From assembly GCA_004554665.1 (NCBI GenBank), contig SFKY01000008.1:1-49138 (forward strand): a stretch of 49,138 nucleotides of DNA, in the 5' to 3' direction. How positions within the stretch are numbered: position 1 is the first letter of the stretch; every line of letters begins with the position of its first letter. The stretch is from Bacteroidales bacterium. Its GTDB lineage: Bacteria > Bacteroidota > Bacteroidia > Bacteroidales > Bacteroidaceae. Positions 24,719-33,896 of the stretch are shown here, piece by piece. The translations under genes and the position numbers were made by a program. The notes beneath the pieces are model-generated. The model had not been told where the DNA came from. It worked only from the letters and a program-made list of their open reading frames with translations, and did no database searches.

Positions 24719-25015
24719 CAAATATTTTTTTGATAATGAAACCATTTTCAATACTTTTTTATTCGGCCTTGGCAAAAAGAGGAGGCACCCCATTGGCAGC
24801 TGTCCCTGCGATACGCCCAACAGCCTGCCTGCAGCTGCAGCGCATGTCCCCTGTCGGGGGCAGGATGCCTGCTCTCTGGCATGTCCGAACCGGCCACGAC
24901 CAGACCTCGCTTCGGTCGGTGTCCGGTACCCGGAAAAACGTAAAGGTGGCATTTAGGTAGGCTAAATGCGGCATTTAGGCCTCGTAAATGCCATCTTTAG
25001 CCTGCAGATAGGATA
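24719..25015. other. Intergenic region between xerD and the GH29 gene
   Basis: Apart from the dispersed repeat near its right end, I see no gene. GC-rich inverted stretches such as CCCCTGTCGGGG lie near 24850; no regulator gene or clear operator is visible. Confidence 0.4.
24935..25000. repeat. Dispersed intergenic repeat, divergent copy A
   Basis: Built from GGTGGCATTTAG, GCTAAATG, GGCATTTAG and CTCGTAAATGCCATCTTTAG units in alternating orientation, so it can fold on itself. It resembles the two closer copies at 38217-38280 and 42201-42260. It lies just downstream of xerD. Confidence 0.5.
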
Positions 25016-25954
25016 TTATTCTTCGGTAGCACGACGGTGCCTGATGTTGCGCGGATGGTGGTAGAGTATCTCGTCGCGCAGGGCGGTGGCATCTACGTGG
25101 GTATAGATCTCGGTGGTGCCGATGTCCTCGTGGCCCAACATGGCCTGGATGGCGCGTAGGTCGGCCCCACCCTGCAGCAGGGCGGTGGCAAAACTGTGGC
25201 GGAGGGTGTGGGGCGAGATGGTCTTGGTAATGCCAGCCTCGGCGGCGAGCCGCTTGACGATGATCAGAATCATGGTGCGGGTAAGGCGGGCTCCCCGGCG
25301 GTTGAGAAACACATAGTCTTCTTCGCCCGGCTTGATGTCGAGATGGCAGCGGTCGGTCTCCCACAGGGCTATCTCGTGCAGGGCGCGGTCGGAGATGGGC
25401 ACCAGCCGCTCCTTGCTGCCCTTGCCAAGGATACGCACGAAACGCTCCTCGCGGTAGAGGTCGGAGAGGCGCAGATTGACCAGTTCGGACACGCGCAGGC
25501 CGCATGAGAAGAGCACCTCGATGATGGCCCTGTTGCGCTGTCCTTCGGCCTTGGACAGGTCGATGGCGGCCTCCAGTCTGTCCACCTCTTCCGTAGAGAG
25601 CACCTCGGGCAACCGTTCGCCCAGCCGTGGCGTCTCCAGCAGTTCGGTAGGGTCATCGGCGATGTGGCCGTCGAGCACCAAGTAGCGGTAGAAGGAGCGC
25701 ACGCCACTGATAATGCGTGCTTGCGAAGAGGGACCGATGCCCAAGGTGTGAAGCTTGACGGCAAACCGCTCCAGGTCGGCCAGCGTGGCGGCAAGGGGCG
25801 ACTTGCCCTCGTCCTGGAAGAAGCGCAGGAGGTGGCGCAGGTCGTTGGAATAGGCATCAATGGTGTGCCGGGAATAGTTTTTCTCCAGCTTCAGGTACCG
25901 CTGATAGGCCTTGACGGCGGCGGTCACGATGGGATAGGGTTGCTCTAACGGCAT
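25016..25954 (-). CDS. xerD: Tyrosine recombinase XerD
   Basis: 312 residues with a SAM-like N-terminal core-binding domain (about 10-100) and a catalytic domain carrying the complete set R154, K178, H249, R252, H275 and nucleophile Y284 (GLRVSEL, GKGSKER, HTLRH, LGHEDI, IYTHV). It resolves chromosome dimers at dif together with a partner recombinase, or acts as the housekeeping XerD-type enzyme. It is not flanked by repeats or cargo that would point to a mobile element, and it is divergent from aroQ, a common Bacteroidales order. The C-terminal tail (HPRNIRHRRATEE) is basic. Confidence 0.88.
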   Translation of the reverse strand: MPLEQPYPIVTAAVKAYQRYLKLEKNYSRHTIDAYSNDLRHLLRFFQDEGKSPLAATLADLERFAVKLHTLGIGPSSQARIISGVRSFYRYLVLDGHIADDPTELLETPRLGERLPEVLSTEEVDRLEAAIDLSKAEGQRNRAIIEVLFSCGLRVSELVNLRLSDLYREERFVRILGKGSKERLVPISDRALHEIALWETDRCHLDIKPGEEDYVFLNRRGARLTRTMILIIVKRLAAEAGITKTISPHTLRHSFATALLQGGADLRAIQAMLGHEDIGTTEIYTHVDATALRDEILYHHPRNIRHRRATEE

Positions 25955-26006
25955 GGGCGAAATGTGTCATCGGCTATCGGGCTGCACAAAAAAGCAGGTC
26001 ATAAAT

Positions 26007-26037
26007 TTTGTTTTTCGCCCGAATTGCACTAAATTTG
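26007..26037 (+). promoter_or_regulatory. Promoter of aroQ
   Basis: TTTG at 26007-26010, exactly 19 nt, then TAAATTTG at 26030-26037: a near-ideal Bacteroidota promoter, 22 bp before the start codon. Confidence 0.75.
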
Positions 26038-26059
26038 TGGACAAAGTTAAGCAAAAAAG

Positions 26060-26479
26060 ATGAAAATTCAAATTATAAACGGACCCAACTTGAATCTGTT
26101 GGGGGTACGCGAACCGGGAATCTACGGCAGCAGCTCGTTTGAGAGCTATCTGCCCACGCTGCGCGGGCAGTTTCCGGAGGTGGAGATTGCCTATTACCAG
26201 AGCAATATAGAGGGCGAACTGATTGACAAGATGCAGGAAGTGGGATTCGACTGCGACGGCATCGTGCTCAATGCTGGAGCCTATACCCATACCAGCGTGG
26301 CGCTGCACGACTGCATCCGCAGCCTGAAGGCTCCCGTGATAGAGGTCCACATCAGCAACGTACACACCCGCGAGGAGTTCAGGCACCACTCGATGATCTC
26401 GGCAGCATGTCGCGGTGTGATCGCCGGCTTCGGGCTCACTTCCTACAGGCTGGCTGTAGAGGCGCTGGTTCATCCCTAA
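26060..26479 (+). CDS. aroQ: Type II 3-dehydroquinate dehydratase
   Basis: 139 residues, full length for the family. The active-site pattern is complete: NGPNLNLLGVREPGIYG with Y22, NAGAYTHTSVALHD with N71 and H84, and EVHISNVHTREEFRHHS with H97 and R108. It removes water from 3-dehydroquinate in the shikimate pathway. The O-methyltransferase gene follows after 17 bp and is probably co-transcribed. Confidence 0.95.
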   Translation: MKIQIINGPNLNLLGVREPGIYGSSSFESYLPTLRGQFPEVEIAYYQSNIEGELIDKMQEVGFDCDGIVLNAGAYTHTSVALHDCIRSLKAPVIEVHISNVHTREEFRHHSMISAACRGVIAGFGLTSYRLAVEALVHP

Positions 26480-26496
26480 CACAGGACGCACTGGCC

Positions 26497-27129
26497 ATGA
26501 CGGATGAACTGGAACGCTACATCGCCCAGCACATCGATGCCGAGGGCGACTATCTCTACAGGCTGTGGAGAGCCACCAACGTACATACTATACACGGACG
26601 TATGGCTTCGGGACATCTGCAAGGACGGTTGCTGAAGATGATGGTGGAGATGATCAAGCCGAAAAACATTCTGGAGGTGGGTACCTTTAGCGGTTACAGC
26701 GCGCTCTGCATGGCAGAGGGACTGGAACCGGGCGGCAAGGTGTGGACTTTTGAAATCAACGACGAGATGGAAGATTTCACGCGGCCTTGGATAGAGGGCT
26801 CTCCGGTGGCCGACCGAGTGAATTTCATCATCGGAGATGCCAATGTGGAGGCGCCCAAACTGGGTATCTGCTTCGACATGGCGTTTATCGACGGCGACAA
26901 GCGCACCTATATAGAAACCTACGAGACCGTGCTGCCGCTGATGAGGGCCGGGGGATTTGTCTTGGCCGACAACACACTCTGGGACGGGCATGTGGTAGAC
27001 CCTGCCTATGCCCATGACCAGCAGACACAGGGCATAGACCTCTTTAACCGCCACGTGGCGACCGACGAAAGGGTGGAAAAAGTGATTTTGCCTATCAGAG
27101 ACGGACTGACCATCATCCGCAAACGGTAA
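26497..27129 (+). CDS. SAM-dependent O-methyltransferase (class I, CCoAMT-like)
   Basis: 210 residues from the ATG at 26497; a longer frame to 26407 would run into aroQ and is rejected. The SAM site is ILEVGTFSGYSAL, and AFIDGDKRTY plus LADNTLWDGHV are the metal and catalytic segments of the catechol/CCoA O-methyltransferase family. It likely methylates a small catechol-like or related hydroxyl compound. It is convergent with the permease gene, with 18 bp between the stop codons. Confidence 0.87.
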   Translation: MTDELERYIAQHIDAEGDYLYRLWRATNVHTIHGRMASGHLQGRLLKMMVEMIKPKNILEVGTFSGYSALCMAEGLEPGGKVWTFEINDEMEDFTRPWIEGSPVADRVNFIIGDANVEAPKLGICFDMAFIDGDKRTYIETYETVLPLMRAGGFVLADNTLWDGHVVDPAYAHDQQTQGIDLFNRHVATDERVEKVILPIRDGLTIIRKR

Positions 27130-27147
27130 GCCGCATGGCCTGCCGCA

Positions 27148-28374
27148 CTACAGCAGGCGACGGCTGAAATAACGCACGGGGTACCAAACGGCCAACCAAC
27201 CCACGGCCACCACGGTGAGGAAAACGAGGAAGACGTCGAGATAGTGGACACTGATGGGATAGGCATTGACGATGAACGAGGCATCGCTGCCACCGAGCTT
27301 GACCAGCCCATACTGCTGTTGCAGCCAACAGAGCAACAGGCCGACCAGGATGCCAATGACGGCTCCCGCCACAGAGATCATCCTGCCCTCGAAAAGAAAC
27401 ACCCGGACTATCTGGCGGTCACTGGCGCCCAGATTGCGCAGGGTCACCACATCATCGCGCTTGTCGATGATGAGCATGGACAGGGAACCTACTATATTAA
27501 AGCATGCCACAACAAGGATAAAGGTGAGAAACACATAGGCAAAGAGTTTCTCTATCTGCATGATCTTAAACGTATCGTCTTGCTGCTCGTAACGGTCGCG
27601 CACCCGATACTTGTCGCCCACCGTGGCGGCAATCTTCTTTTTTACGGCCCCGATATCGCTTCCCTCCTTGAGGCGCAACTCCAAGGAACTGACCATGCCC
27701 TGCTCGCCAAACAGATTGCGTGCCCATGCGATGGGCACGAGGATGTAACGGCTGTCATACTTGGTCTGCTTGACATAAAAGACCACGCCCGGGGCATCGA
27801 GCGAGTCGACGACAAATCCCTGCGTGGGGTCTGTGATGTCGATCTGTCCCTCCTTGATGGGCGCATAGACACGGAGCGGGTCGGTCCAAAGGGTTCCGGT
27901 ACCGAGCTGCTGGGCCAGTTGGATGCCGAGGATTCCATAATTGAGGTTGGCGGCATGCAGGCAGAACTCGCCGTCGCCATACAGTGTGCTCTGGATGTTG
28001 GCCAAATCCTTGAAATTGTCATCCACTCCCTTGATGGTCACCATCGCCTGCTTGTCCTGAAACACGGCCAGCGCATTGTCTTCCACACACTCGGTCACCA
28101 CAGCCACTTCGGGCATCTGCCTGACAGTCGCGAGCAGCGGATCGTCGGCCGGTGCGGTCTTGCCCATCACTGGCGTGATTTCCAACTGCGGGTCGAAACG
28201 TGTAAAGAGGGTGGCCACCAGATCGTGGAAACCATTGAAGGCACTCAGCACGATGACCAGCGCCATGGTGGCAACAGCCACTCCGATGGCGGATATCATG
28301 CTGATGACATTGATGGCGTGGGTGCTCTTCTTGGAGAAGAGATAGCGCCGGGCGACAAACAAGGGGAAATTCAC
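27148..28374 (-). CDS. LolC/LolE-type lipoprotein-releasing ABC permease (FtsX-like)
   Basis: 408 residues with four transmembrane helices in the MacB/FtsX topology: one near 22-47, a large periplasmic domain (about 48-275), then three (about 280-305, 330-355, 378-400). The start FPLFVARRYLFSKKSTHAINVIS is characteristic of LolC/E proteins. It probably works with an ATPase encoded elsewhere to extract lipoproteins from the inner membrane. Its start follows the rbfA stop by three bases. It is the last gene of the envelope operon. Confidence 0.85.
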   Translation of the reverse strand: MNFPLFVARRYLFSKKSTHAINVISMISAIGVAVATMALVIVLSAFNGFHDLVATLFTRFDPQLEITPVMGKTAPADDPLLATVRQMPEVAVVTECVEDNALAVFQDKQAMVTIKGVDDNFKDLANIQSTLYGDGEFCLHAANLNYGILGIQLAQQLGTGTLWTDPLRVYAPIKEGQIDITDPTQGFVVDSLDAPGVVFYVKQTKYDSRYILVPIAWARNLFGEQGMVSSLELRLKEGSDIGAVKKKIAATVGDKYRVRDRYEQQDDTFKIMQIEKLFAYVFLTFILVVACFNIVGSLSMLIIDKRDDVVTLRNLGASDRQIVRVFLFEGRMISVAGAVIGILVGLLLCWLQQQYGLVKLGGSDASFIVNAYPISVHYLDVFLVFLTVVAVGWLAVWYPVRYFSRRLL

Positions 28375-28377
28375 AAC

Positions 28378-28713
28378 TTACTTCTTAAGCAGTTCGTCGA
28401 TATGCTCGATATAGTCGAGCGAGTCATCTATAAAGAAGCGGAGCTCCGGAATGATACGCAACTGGTTGCGTACGCGGGTGCCAAGCTCGTATCGGATGGT
28501 CTTCTCGCTGGAATGGATGTTGTTCAGAATCTCTTCGCCACGCTCGGAAGGGAAGATGCTGAGGTAGGCGGTACAGATACTTAGGTCGGGACTCACACGC
28601 ACACGGGTAACACTGACCAGCACGCCGTGCATCTTGCGTGTCTGACCCTGAAAGATGGAGGACAGCTCCTTCTGAAGGAGCCTTGAAATCCTATTTTGTC
28701 TTGTTTCTTGCAT
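28378..28713 (-). CDS. rbfA: 30S ribosome-binding factor A
   Basis: 111 residues with the KH-like RbfA fold: RISRLLQKELSSIF, VSVTRVRVSPDLSICTAYLSIF and a late IPELRFFIDDSLD motif. It helps mature the 30S subunit and 16S rRNA 5' end, especially in the cold. The start codon shares one base with the murI stop, so the two are translationally coupled. Confidence 0.93.
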   Translation of the reverse strand: MQETRQNRISRLLQKELSSIFQGQTRKMHGVLVSVTRVRVSPDLSICTAYLSIFPSERGEEILNNIHSSEKTIRYELGTRVRNQLRIIPELRFFIDDSLDYIEHIDELLKK

Positions 28714-29555
28714 TATTCTAAGTCTATATGTTCGACATTTACGCGCTCATGGAGAAACATCTGTGCTCCTTCGCGAAACTTTTCGGGATTCTCGGTGGTG
28801 AGATAGCGACAACTGCCTCCACGGGTGCACATCCGCTCCATGTCGGGATGGCGCTGGAGATACTGTTGCAGACTGTTGGCCACGTATTCGCCCTGCGGGA
28901 CAATGCGCACGCCGGGTTGGACATACTTCAATATCTTGGGCAACAGGATGGGATAGTGGGTGCAGCCGAGGATGATGGTGTCTATCTGCGGATCGATGGC
29001 CATGAGCTCGTCAATCCTCTTCTTGACAAAATAATCGGCACCGGGACTGTCGGCCTCGTTGTACTCTACCAACGGTACCCAGAACGGACAGGCCACGCCA
29101 GAGATGGTGATATCGGGCCAGAACTTCTGGATCTCCAAATCGTAGCTATGGCTGCGCACGGTGCCCTCGGTAGCCAACAGGCCCACATGGCCATTGCGGG
29201 TGAGTTGGCCTACCACTTCGGCCGTGGGACGTATCACGCCGAGCACCCGTCGGGTGGCATCCCACTCAGGCAAATCGTGCTGCTGGATGGTGCGCAAGGC
29301 CTTGGCCGACGCCGTGTTGCAGCCGAGGATGACCAGATGGCACCCGAGCTTGAACAACTGGTGCACAGCCTGACGGGTAAAGTCATAGACCACATCAAAG
29401 GAGCGATGTCCGTAGGGCGCACGGGCATTATCGCCCAGGAATACGTAATCGTAACCGGGCAACAACTGCCGGATGCTGTGGAGAATCGTCAGCCCTCCAT
29501 AGCCCGAATCGAAAACGCCGATTGCCCCAGGCTGCGAAGGTAAGCTGTCTGTCAT
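28713..29555 (-). CDS. murI: Glutamate racemase
   Basis: 280 residues with both catalytic cysteine motifs, GCNTASA and GCTHYP, plus FDSGYGGLT at the start (catalytic Asp) and RAPYGHRS. It converts L- to D-glutamate for peptidoglycan. The start overlaps the upstream Skp-like stop by 4 nt and the stop overlaps rbfA by one base. Cell-wall precursor synthesis is thereby tied to outer-membrane assembly genes in one operon. Confidence 0.95.
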   Translation of the reverse strand: MTDSLPSQPGAIGVFDSGYGGLTILHSIRQLLPGYDYVFLGDNARAPYGHRSFDVVYDFTRQAVHQLFKLGCHLVILGCNTASAKALRTIQQHDLPEWDATRRVLGVIRPTAEVVGQLTRNGHVGLLATEGTVRSHSYDLEIQKFWPDITISGVACPFWVPLVEYNEADSPGADYFVKKRIDELMAIDPQIDTIILGCTHYPILLPKILKYVQPGVRIVPQGEYVANSLQQYLQRHPDMERMCTRGGSCRYLTTENPEKFREGAQMFLHERVNVEHIDLE

Positions 29556-30058
29556 TGCAAACTCTCCTTTAACAGGGCATTGATATCCTCGCCTGCGGTG
29601 CCATTGACGTAGGGAAGCGTCTCGTTGTCTGTATTCACAATAAACATAAAGCCGCGCGCATCACCAATGCCGCGGATGGCATCGGCCAGTTTCTTTTTCA
29701 GCGGCGCATAGATCTCGGTCTCGGCCTGTTTAAGCAGACGGTTGGACTCTTCTTTGAAAGCCAAGTTCTTCTCTATCAGATCCTTGAGCTCGGCCTGACG
29801 CTTGCGGAGGATAGAAGGGGCAAAGTCTCGCTGTCCTTCCAGAAACTGCTCAAACTTCTTATTGAACTCTTCCTCAACTCGCCTCATCTCTTCCTCGTAC
29901 TTCAACTTGAGATCGGCCAACTTGCGCGTGGCAATGGCATAATCGGGCATGGAAGCCAAGGCTGTCTGGTAACTGAAATAACCAAACTTCTGAGGCGTCT
30001 GGGCATTGCCAGCCAAAGGCAATGCAAACATGAACAATGCGAATAACAGTTTCTTCAT
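29552..30058 (-). CDS. Skp/OmpH-family periplasmic chaperone, paralogue 1
   Basis: 168 residues, signal peptide ending GNAQ near 20. QKFGYFSYQTAL begins the small beta-domain, followed by a charged coiled coil (about 45-130: LKYEEEMRRVEEEFNKKFEQF) and a C-terminal beta-strand FIVNTDNETLPYVNG. Such trimers hold unfolded outer-membrane proteins for BamA. It differs from its two neighbours in its core sequence and overlaps murI by 4 nt. Confidence 0.85.
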   Translation of the reverse strand: MKKLLFALFMFALPLAGNAQTPQKFGYFSYQTALASMPDYAIATRKLADLKLKYEEEMRRVEEEFNKKFEQFLEGQRDFAPSILRKRQAELKDLIEKNLAFKEESNRLLKQAETEIYAPLKKKLADAIRGIGDARGFMFIVNTDNETLPYVNGTAGEDINALLKESLQ

Positions 30059-30150
30059 ATACTCAATAGGGCTTAAAACGTGGATAGTGAGAAAAGGCAG
30101 GCTCTGGATGGCCTGCCCTCTTTCTGTTTATGCGTATAAAGAATGGCCGG

Positions 30151-30639
30151 TTACTTGCCGATCTTGGCCTGAACCTCGGCAGTCACATCCTTTACGGTTT
30201 CGCCTGTATAGACAGCTTGACCCTCTTCGAAGATATAGGTGTAACCACCAGCCTTGCCTACAGCGTTGATAGCATTGCGGACCTTGGTGATAATCGGCTC
30301 CATCAGCTCGTTGGACTTCTCAGAAATCTCCTTCTGTGCATCCTGATAAGCCTGCTGGATCTTCTGATAGAGAGTCTGAAGCTCTGCCTCTGTCTCCTTC
30401 TGCTTGGTGGCATTCATCGTGCTCTTGGTCTTCTCGTACTCCTCGCCCTTGCGAGTGAGCTCGTCCTGCATGCCCTTCATTTCGTTCTCTTTCTGCTTGC
30501 GCAGAGCCTCCAGTTCGCCGTTAGCCTTGGCTACATCAGGCAATGTATTCATGATTGTCTGTGTGTTAACCTTGCCGAACTTCTGGGCAAACATGGTCAT
30601 TGGTGCACAAAGCATCAACATCAAAATAATCTTTTTCAT
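30151..30639 (-). CDS. Skp/OmpH-family periplasmic chaperone, paralogue 2
   Basis: 162 residues, signal peptide near MFAQ (about 15-19), then KFGKVNTQTIMNTLP, a Lys/Glu-rich coiled coil (about 40-120) and the closing strand GGYTYIFEEGQAVY. Same fold as its neighbours and the same order of parts. Tandem OmpH-like genes after bamA are common in Bacteroidota. Confidence 0.87.
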   Translation of the reverse strand: MKKIILMLMLCAPMTMFAQKFGKVNTQTIMNTLPDVAKANGELEALRKQKENEMKGMQDELTRKGEEYEKTKSTMNATKQKETEAELQTLYQKIQQAYQDAQKEISEKSNELMEPIITKVRNAINAVGKAGGYTYIFEEGQAVYTGETVKDVTAEVQAKIGK

Positions 30640-30672
30640 CTCTTTTGTTATACTTATTTGTTTTTACTGTGA

Positions 30673-31194
30673 TTAATTATTCGTGTATCCGAGCTTTTGC
30701 AAAACCTCATTGGAGATGTCTATCTTGGGCGAACCAAAGATAATGCCCGTGTCGCTTGCCCGATCGATGACCAGACTGTAGCCTCGCAGTTCCGAGATTT
30801 CCTTGACCACGTTATAGATCTCCTCCTGTATGGGTCCCATCAGGCTCTCGCGCTTCTTGAAAAGTTCACCCTCAGGACCGAAATACTTCTTTTTGAGGTC
30901 TGCAGCTTCCTTCTCCTTGTTCATGATTTCCTCTTGCTTGGCCTTTTTCTGCTCCTGCGAGAGGAAAACCACCTCGTTCTGATAGTTCTTGTACATGGTA
31001 CTGGCCTCTGTATTGAGCGCCTCCACCTCTGCCTGCCACTTCTTGCTCACCTGGTTCAGCTGCTCGTTGGCACGCTCGTATGCCGGAATATGCTTGAGGA
31101 TATACTCCATGTCAAGCAGGGCAAACTTCTGCGCCTGCGCAGTGATCGCCAAAAAGGCCAACAGGCACGTTGCGATAATCTTTTTCATATCCAT
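30673..31194 (-). CDS. Skp/OmpH-family periplasmic chaperone, paralogue 3
   Basis: 173 residues, signal peptide ending AQAQ near 20 (Met3 is an alternative start). It continues KFALLDMEYILKHIP, a coiled coil (about 40-125) and the C-terminal GYSLVIDRASDTGIIFG strand. It is the first chaperone after bamA, 83 bp downstream of it, and is slightly longer than the other two. Confidence 0.87.
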   Translation of the reverse strand: MDMKKIIATCLLAFLAITAQAQKFALLDMEYILKHIPAYERANEQLNQVSKKWQAEVEALNTEASTMYKNYQNEVVFLSQEQKKAKQEEIMNKEKEAADLKKKYFGPEGELFKKRESLMGPIQEEIYNVVKEISELRGYSLVIDRASDTGIIFGSPKIDISNEVLQKLGYTNN

Positions 31195-31277
31195 ATTACC
31201 TCACTTGTTCTTATCTATATGACGAGTTGTAGTGATACAAGTATCTACAGACCGCTGTAATTTAACATTTTATACGA

Positions 31278-33896
31278 TTAGAACTCCTGTCCGAGGATGA
31301 AGTGGAAGTTGCTGCCACCCTTGGCCCCATTCACATTGTCGTTGTCGAAACCGTATGCCCAGTCGATACCCATCAAGCCCACCATCGGCAGGAAGATGCG
31401 CACACCGATACCCGCTGAGCGCTTCATATCAAACGGGTTGAACTTGCTGGTCTCTGTCCAAGCATTACCTGCTTCGGCAAAGCCCAAACCGTATATAGTG
31501 GTGTTACCCAACATAAACGGATAGCGGAGCTCCAATGTGAAGCGGTCATAGGCATAACCATTGTAGGCCAACGAACCGTTGTCGTAACCACGGAGGCCAA
31601 TTGTCTCCTCTGCATAACCCGACGAGTAGCCACTCATACCGTCGCCACCCATGTAGTAAGTCTCGAAGGGCGACTTCTTATATTTGTTGTAGCTTCCGAG
31701 CAATCCCATCTCTACGCGCGTCATCAGCACAAAACATTTCTGGCCGTTGGTAAGGGCAGTATAAGTCTTAGCCTTGAACTTCCACTTGTGGTATTCCACC
31801 CAACGATACTTCTCCTGCTGCTCATCCGCGTAAGTGGCAGACTGGTAGTTGTTGGCCAGATTCTTGTAATCCTTGTGATCCCACTTAGACCATGGCGGGG
31901 TAAGGGTAACTGAAGCCATGAACTCGGAACCACGACGCGGGAAAAGCTGGTTGTCTGTAGACACACGGCTCAGCGACACGCTCAGATTGAGGTTGTTGGC
32001 ATTACCGTTGGTCATCAAGAAGTATCGCCAGTTTTTCAGCATATAGCGCGTATAAGCCAACTGCACAGACAGCGAGAAGTAGTCATCCGGCCAGCGCAGA
32101 CGCTTACCCCATCCCAATGACAGACCAAACATCTTGACATAGGTGTCGGGGTCGTAATAGCTCTCGTAATTATTATAGTAACTGCTGCCATAACCATACA
32201 GATAGTTATAGTAGTTGTTCATGTATGCACTGTTATAATAGTTGCCCGACACGTCGCTCTGCTTCGAGTAGTACACGCCCACGCTCAACTGTATAGGGCG
32301 CTTGCCGCCAAACCAGTTGGTAGAGTAGCTGGCATTGTAGCTCTGATAATACGAGCCGTTGGTCTGGGCACCAATCTGCAGCACCTCTCCGTCACCAATC
32401 GGCATGATACCACGGCGCTTCTTGTCCTTTCCAAAAAGGTTTCGCATGGAGAAGTTGTTGAGTTTGAGGCCCACTTTACCGATTACACCGGTCTGTCCCC
32501 AACCCAGAGAGAACTCTATCTGGTCATTGCTCTTCTGCTCCAGGTTCCAGTTGATGTCCACCGTACCATCCTCCACATTGGGCTGCACATCAGGATTCAC
32601 CTTCTCGGGATCGAAGTGTCCCATAGAGGCCAACTCACGTGCGGTACGCTGCAGCGCGTCCTTAGAGAAGAGGTCGCCGGGCTTGGTACGCAGTTCTCGG
32701 CGGATTACATTCTCATACAGGCGGTCATTACCATTGATACGCACACGACTGATGTGTGCCTGCGGACCTTCCTGAATACGCATTTCGAGGTCGATACTGT
32801 CGCCTACAATATTCACTTCGGCAGGCTCCAGACTATAGAAGAGGTAACCGTTGTTCCAATAGCTGTTGCCCACGGCATCTTCATCCTCTGTGAGTCGCTT
32901 GTTGAGAAGTTTCTGGTTGTACACGTCGCCCTTGCCCATACCGAGCACCCTGCTCAGAATGTCTGTAGGATACACCGTGTTGCCCACCCATGAGATATTG
33001 CGCAGGTAATATTTCTTGCCCTCGTCCACTCTGAGGTAGATATTCACGTGCTTGTCGTCATGGTTCCACACGCTGTCTGCCACAATCTCGGCATCGCGGT
33101 AACCGAACTCATTATATTTTTCTATCAGATTCTTCTTATCTGTCTCCCAACGCTCCGGAGTATATTTCTTGGCTTTCAGGAAGGTAGACAACTTGCCCGC
33201 CTCGTGGGTTTTGGCAAAGGCACCCTTCTTCATAAAGCCACCCTTGATCTTGCTGTCCTTGAGTTTCTCGTTGCCTTCGATGTAGATATGGCGAATCTTC
33301 ATCTTCTGCTTCTTATCCACCACCACGTCGAGAATCACTTGGTTTTTGCCACCCACGTCCTCACGCTGGTTGATTTCTATCTCAGCATTCTTATAACCCT
33401 TGTCGTCAAAATATTTTTTAGCAAGAATCTTGGCACGGTCGATAGAGTTGGGAGTCACTTGCAAGCCCTTGAGCAGACCCAGTTTGGTCTCCATGTCCTC
33501 TCGTTCCGACTTTTTCAGACCCACATAGTTGATGGTCGACACACGCGGACGCACCCTCAGGGCGATGTGCAGATAAGCCTTGTTGCCGATCAGCGAGTCT
33601 ACGTAGAGTTTCACCTGCGAGAAGAGGCCGTGCTTCCAATATCTCTTCACCGCCTCGGTCAGCACTGCGCCCGGCAGCTCCACCTCCTGCCCGACAGAGA
33701 GTCCGGAGATGCCTGCCAGCACATAGTCTTCATAGCCCTCTACGCCCGACACGTTGATACCCCCGATGACCACTGTGCGCGGCGTGCCGGCATAGCTTAC
33801 CTCGGGGTGTACGATCTTGTCTTGCGCCTGCATGGTTACGCAGCACAGCAGTGCCACACAAGCCATCAACACCTTATTTATATTACTCATTTTCAT
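31278..33896 (-). CDS. bamA: BamA outer-membrane protein assembly factor
   Basis: 872 residues from the Met at 33896; an upstream in-frame Met at 34013 lies deep inside uppS and is rejected. A signal peptide (MACVALLCCVTMQAQ) is followed by POTRA domains (about 25-430; for example RVRPRVSTINYVGLKKSE and KYYLRNISWVGNTVYPTDILSR) and a 16-strand barrel ending FHFILGQEF with a terminal aromatic residue. It inserts beta-barrel proteins into the outer membrane. The barrel contains a Tyr/Asn-rich surface segment encoded around 32150-32255. The gene overlaps the uppS 3' end by 14 nt and is followed by three chaperone genes. Confidence 0.94.
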   Translation of the reverse strand: MKMSNINKVLMACVALLCCVTMQAQDKIVHPEVSYAGTPRTVVIGGINVSGVEGYEDYVLAGISGLSVGQEVELPGAVLTEAVKRYWKHGLFSQVKLYVDSLIGNKAYLHIALRVRPRVSTINYVGLKKSEREDMETKLGLLKGLQVTPNSIDRAKILAKKYFDDKGYKNAEIEINQREDVGGKNQVILDVVVDKKQKMKIRHIYIEGNEKLKDSKIKGGFMKKGAFAKTHEAGKLSTFLKAKKYTPERWETDKKNLIEKYNEFGYRDAEIVADSVWNHDDKHVNIYLRVDEGKKYYLRNISWVGNTVYPTDILSRVLGMGKGDVYNQKLLNKRLTEDEDAVGNSYWNNGYLFYSLEPAEVNIVGDSIDLEMRIQEGPQAHISRVRINGNDRLYENVIRRELRTKPGDLFSKDALQRTARELASMGHFDPEKVNPDVQPNVEDGTVDINWNLEQKSNDQIEFSLGWGQTGVIGKVGLKLNNFSMRNLFGKDKKRRGIMPIGDGEVLQIGAQTNGSYYQSYNASYSTNWFGGKRPIQLSVGVYYSKQSDVSGNYYNSAYMNNYYNYLYGYGSSYYNNYESYYDPDTYVKMFGLSLGWGKRLRWPDDYFSLSVQLAYTRYMLKNWRYFLMTNGNANNLNLSVSLSRVSTDNQLFPRRGSEFMASVTLTPPWSKWDHKDYKNLANNYQSATYADEQQEKYRWVEYHKWKFKAKTYTALTNGQKCFVLMTRVEMGLLGSYNKYKKSPFETYYMGGDGMSGYSSGYAEETIGLRGYDNGSLAYNGYAYDRFTLELRYPFMLGNTTIYGLGFAEAGNAWTETSKFNPFDMKRSAGIGVRIFLPMVGLMGIDWAYGFDNDNVNGAKGGSNFHFILGQEF

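Noticed and set aside
25016..25954. XerD as integrase of a mobile element
   Set aside because: All housekeeping features fit XerD, it is next to aroQ as in other Bacteroidales, and no att repeats or cargo genes were found.
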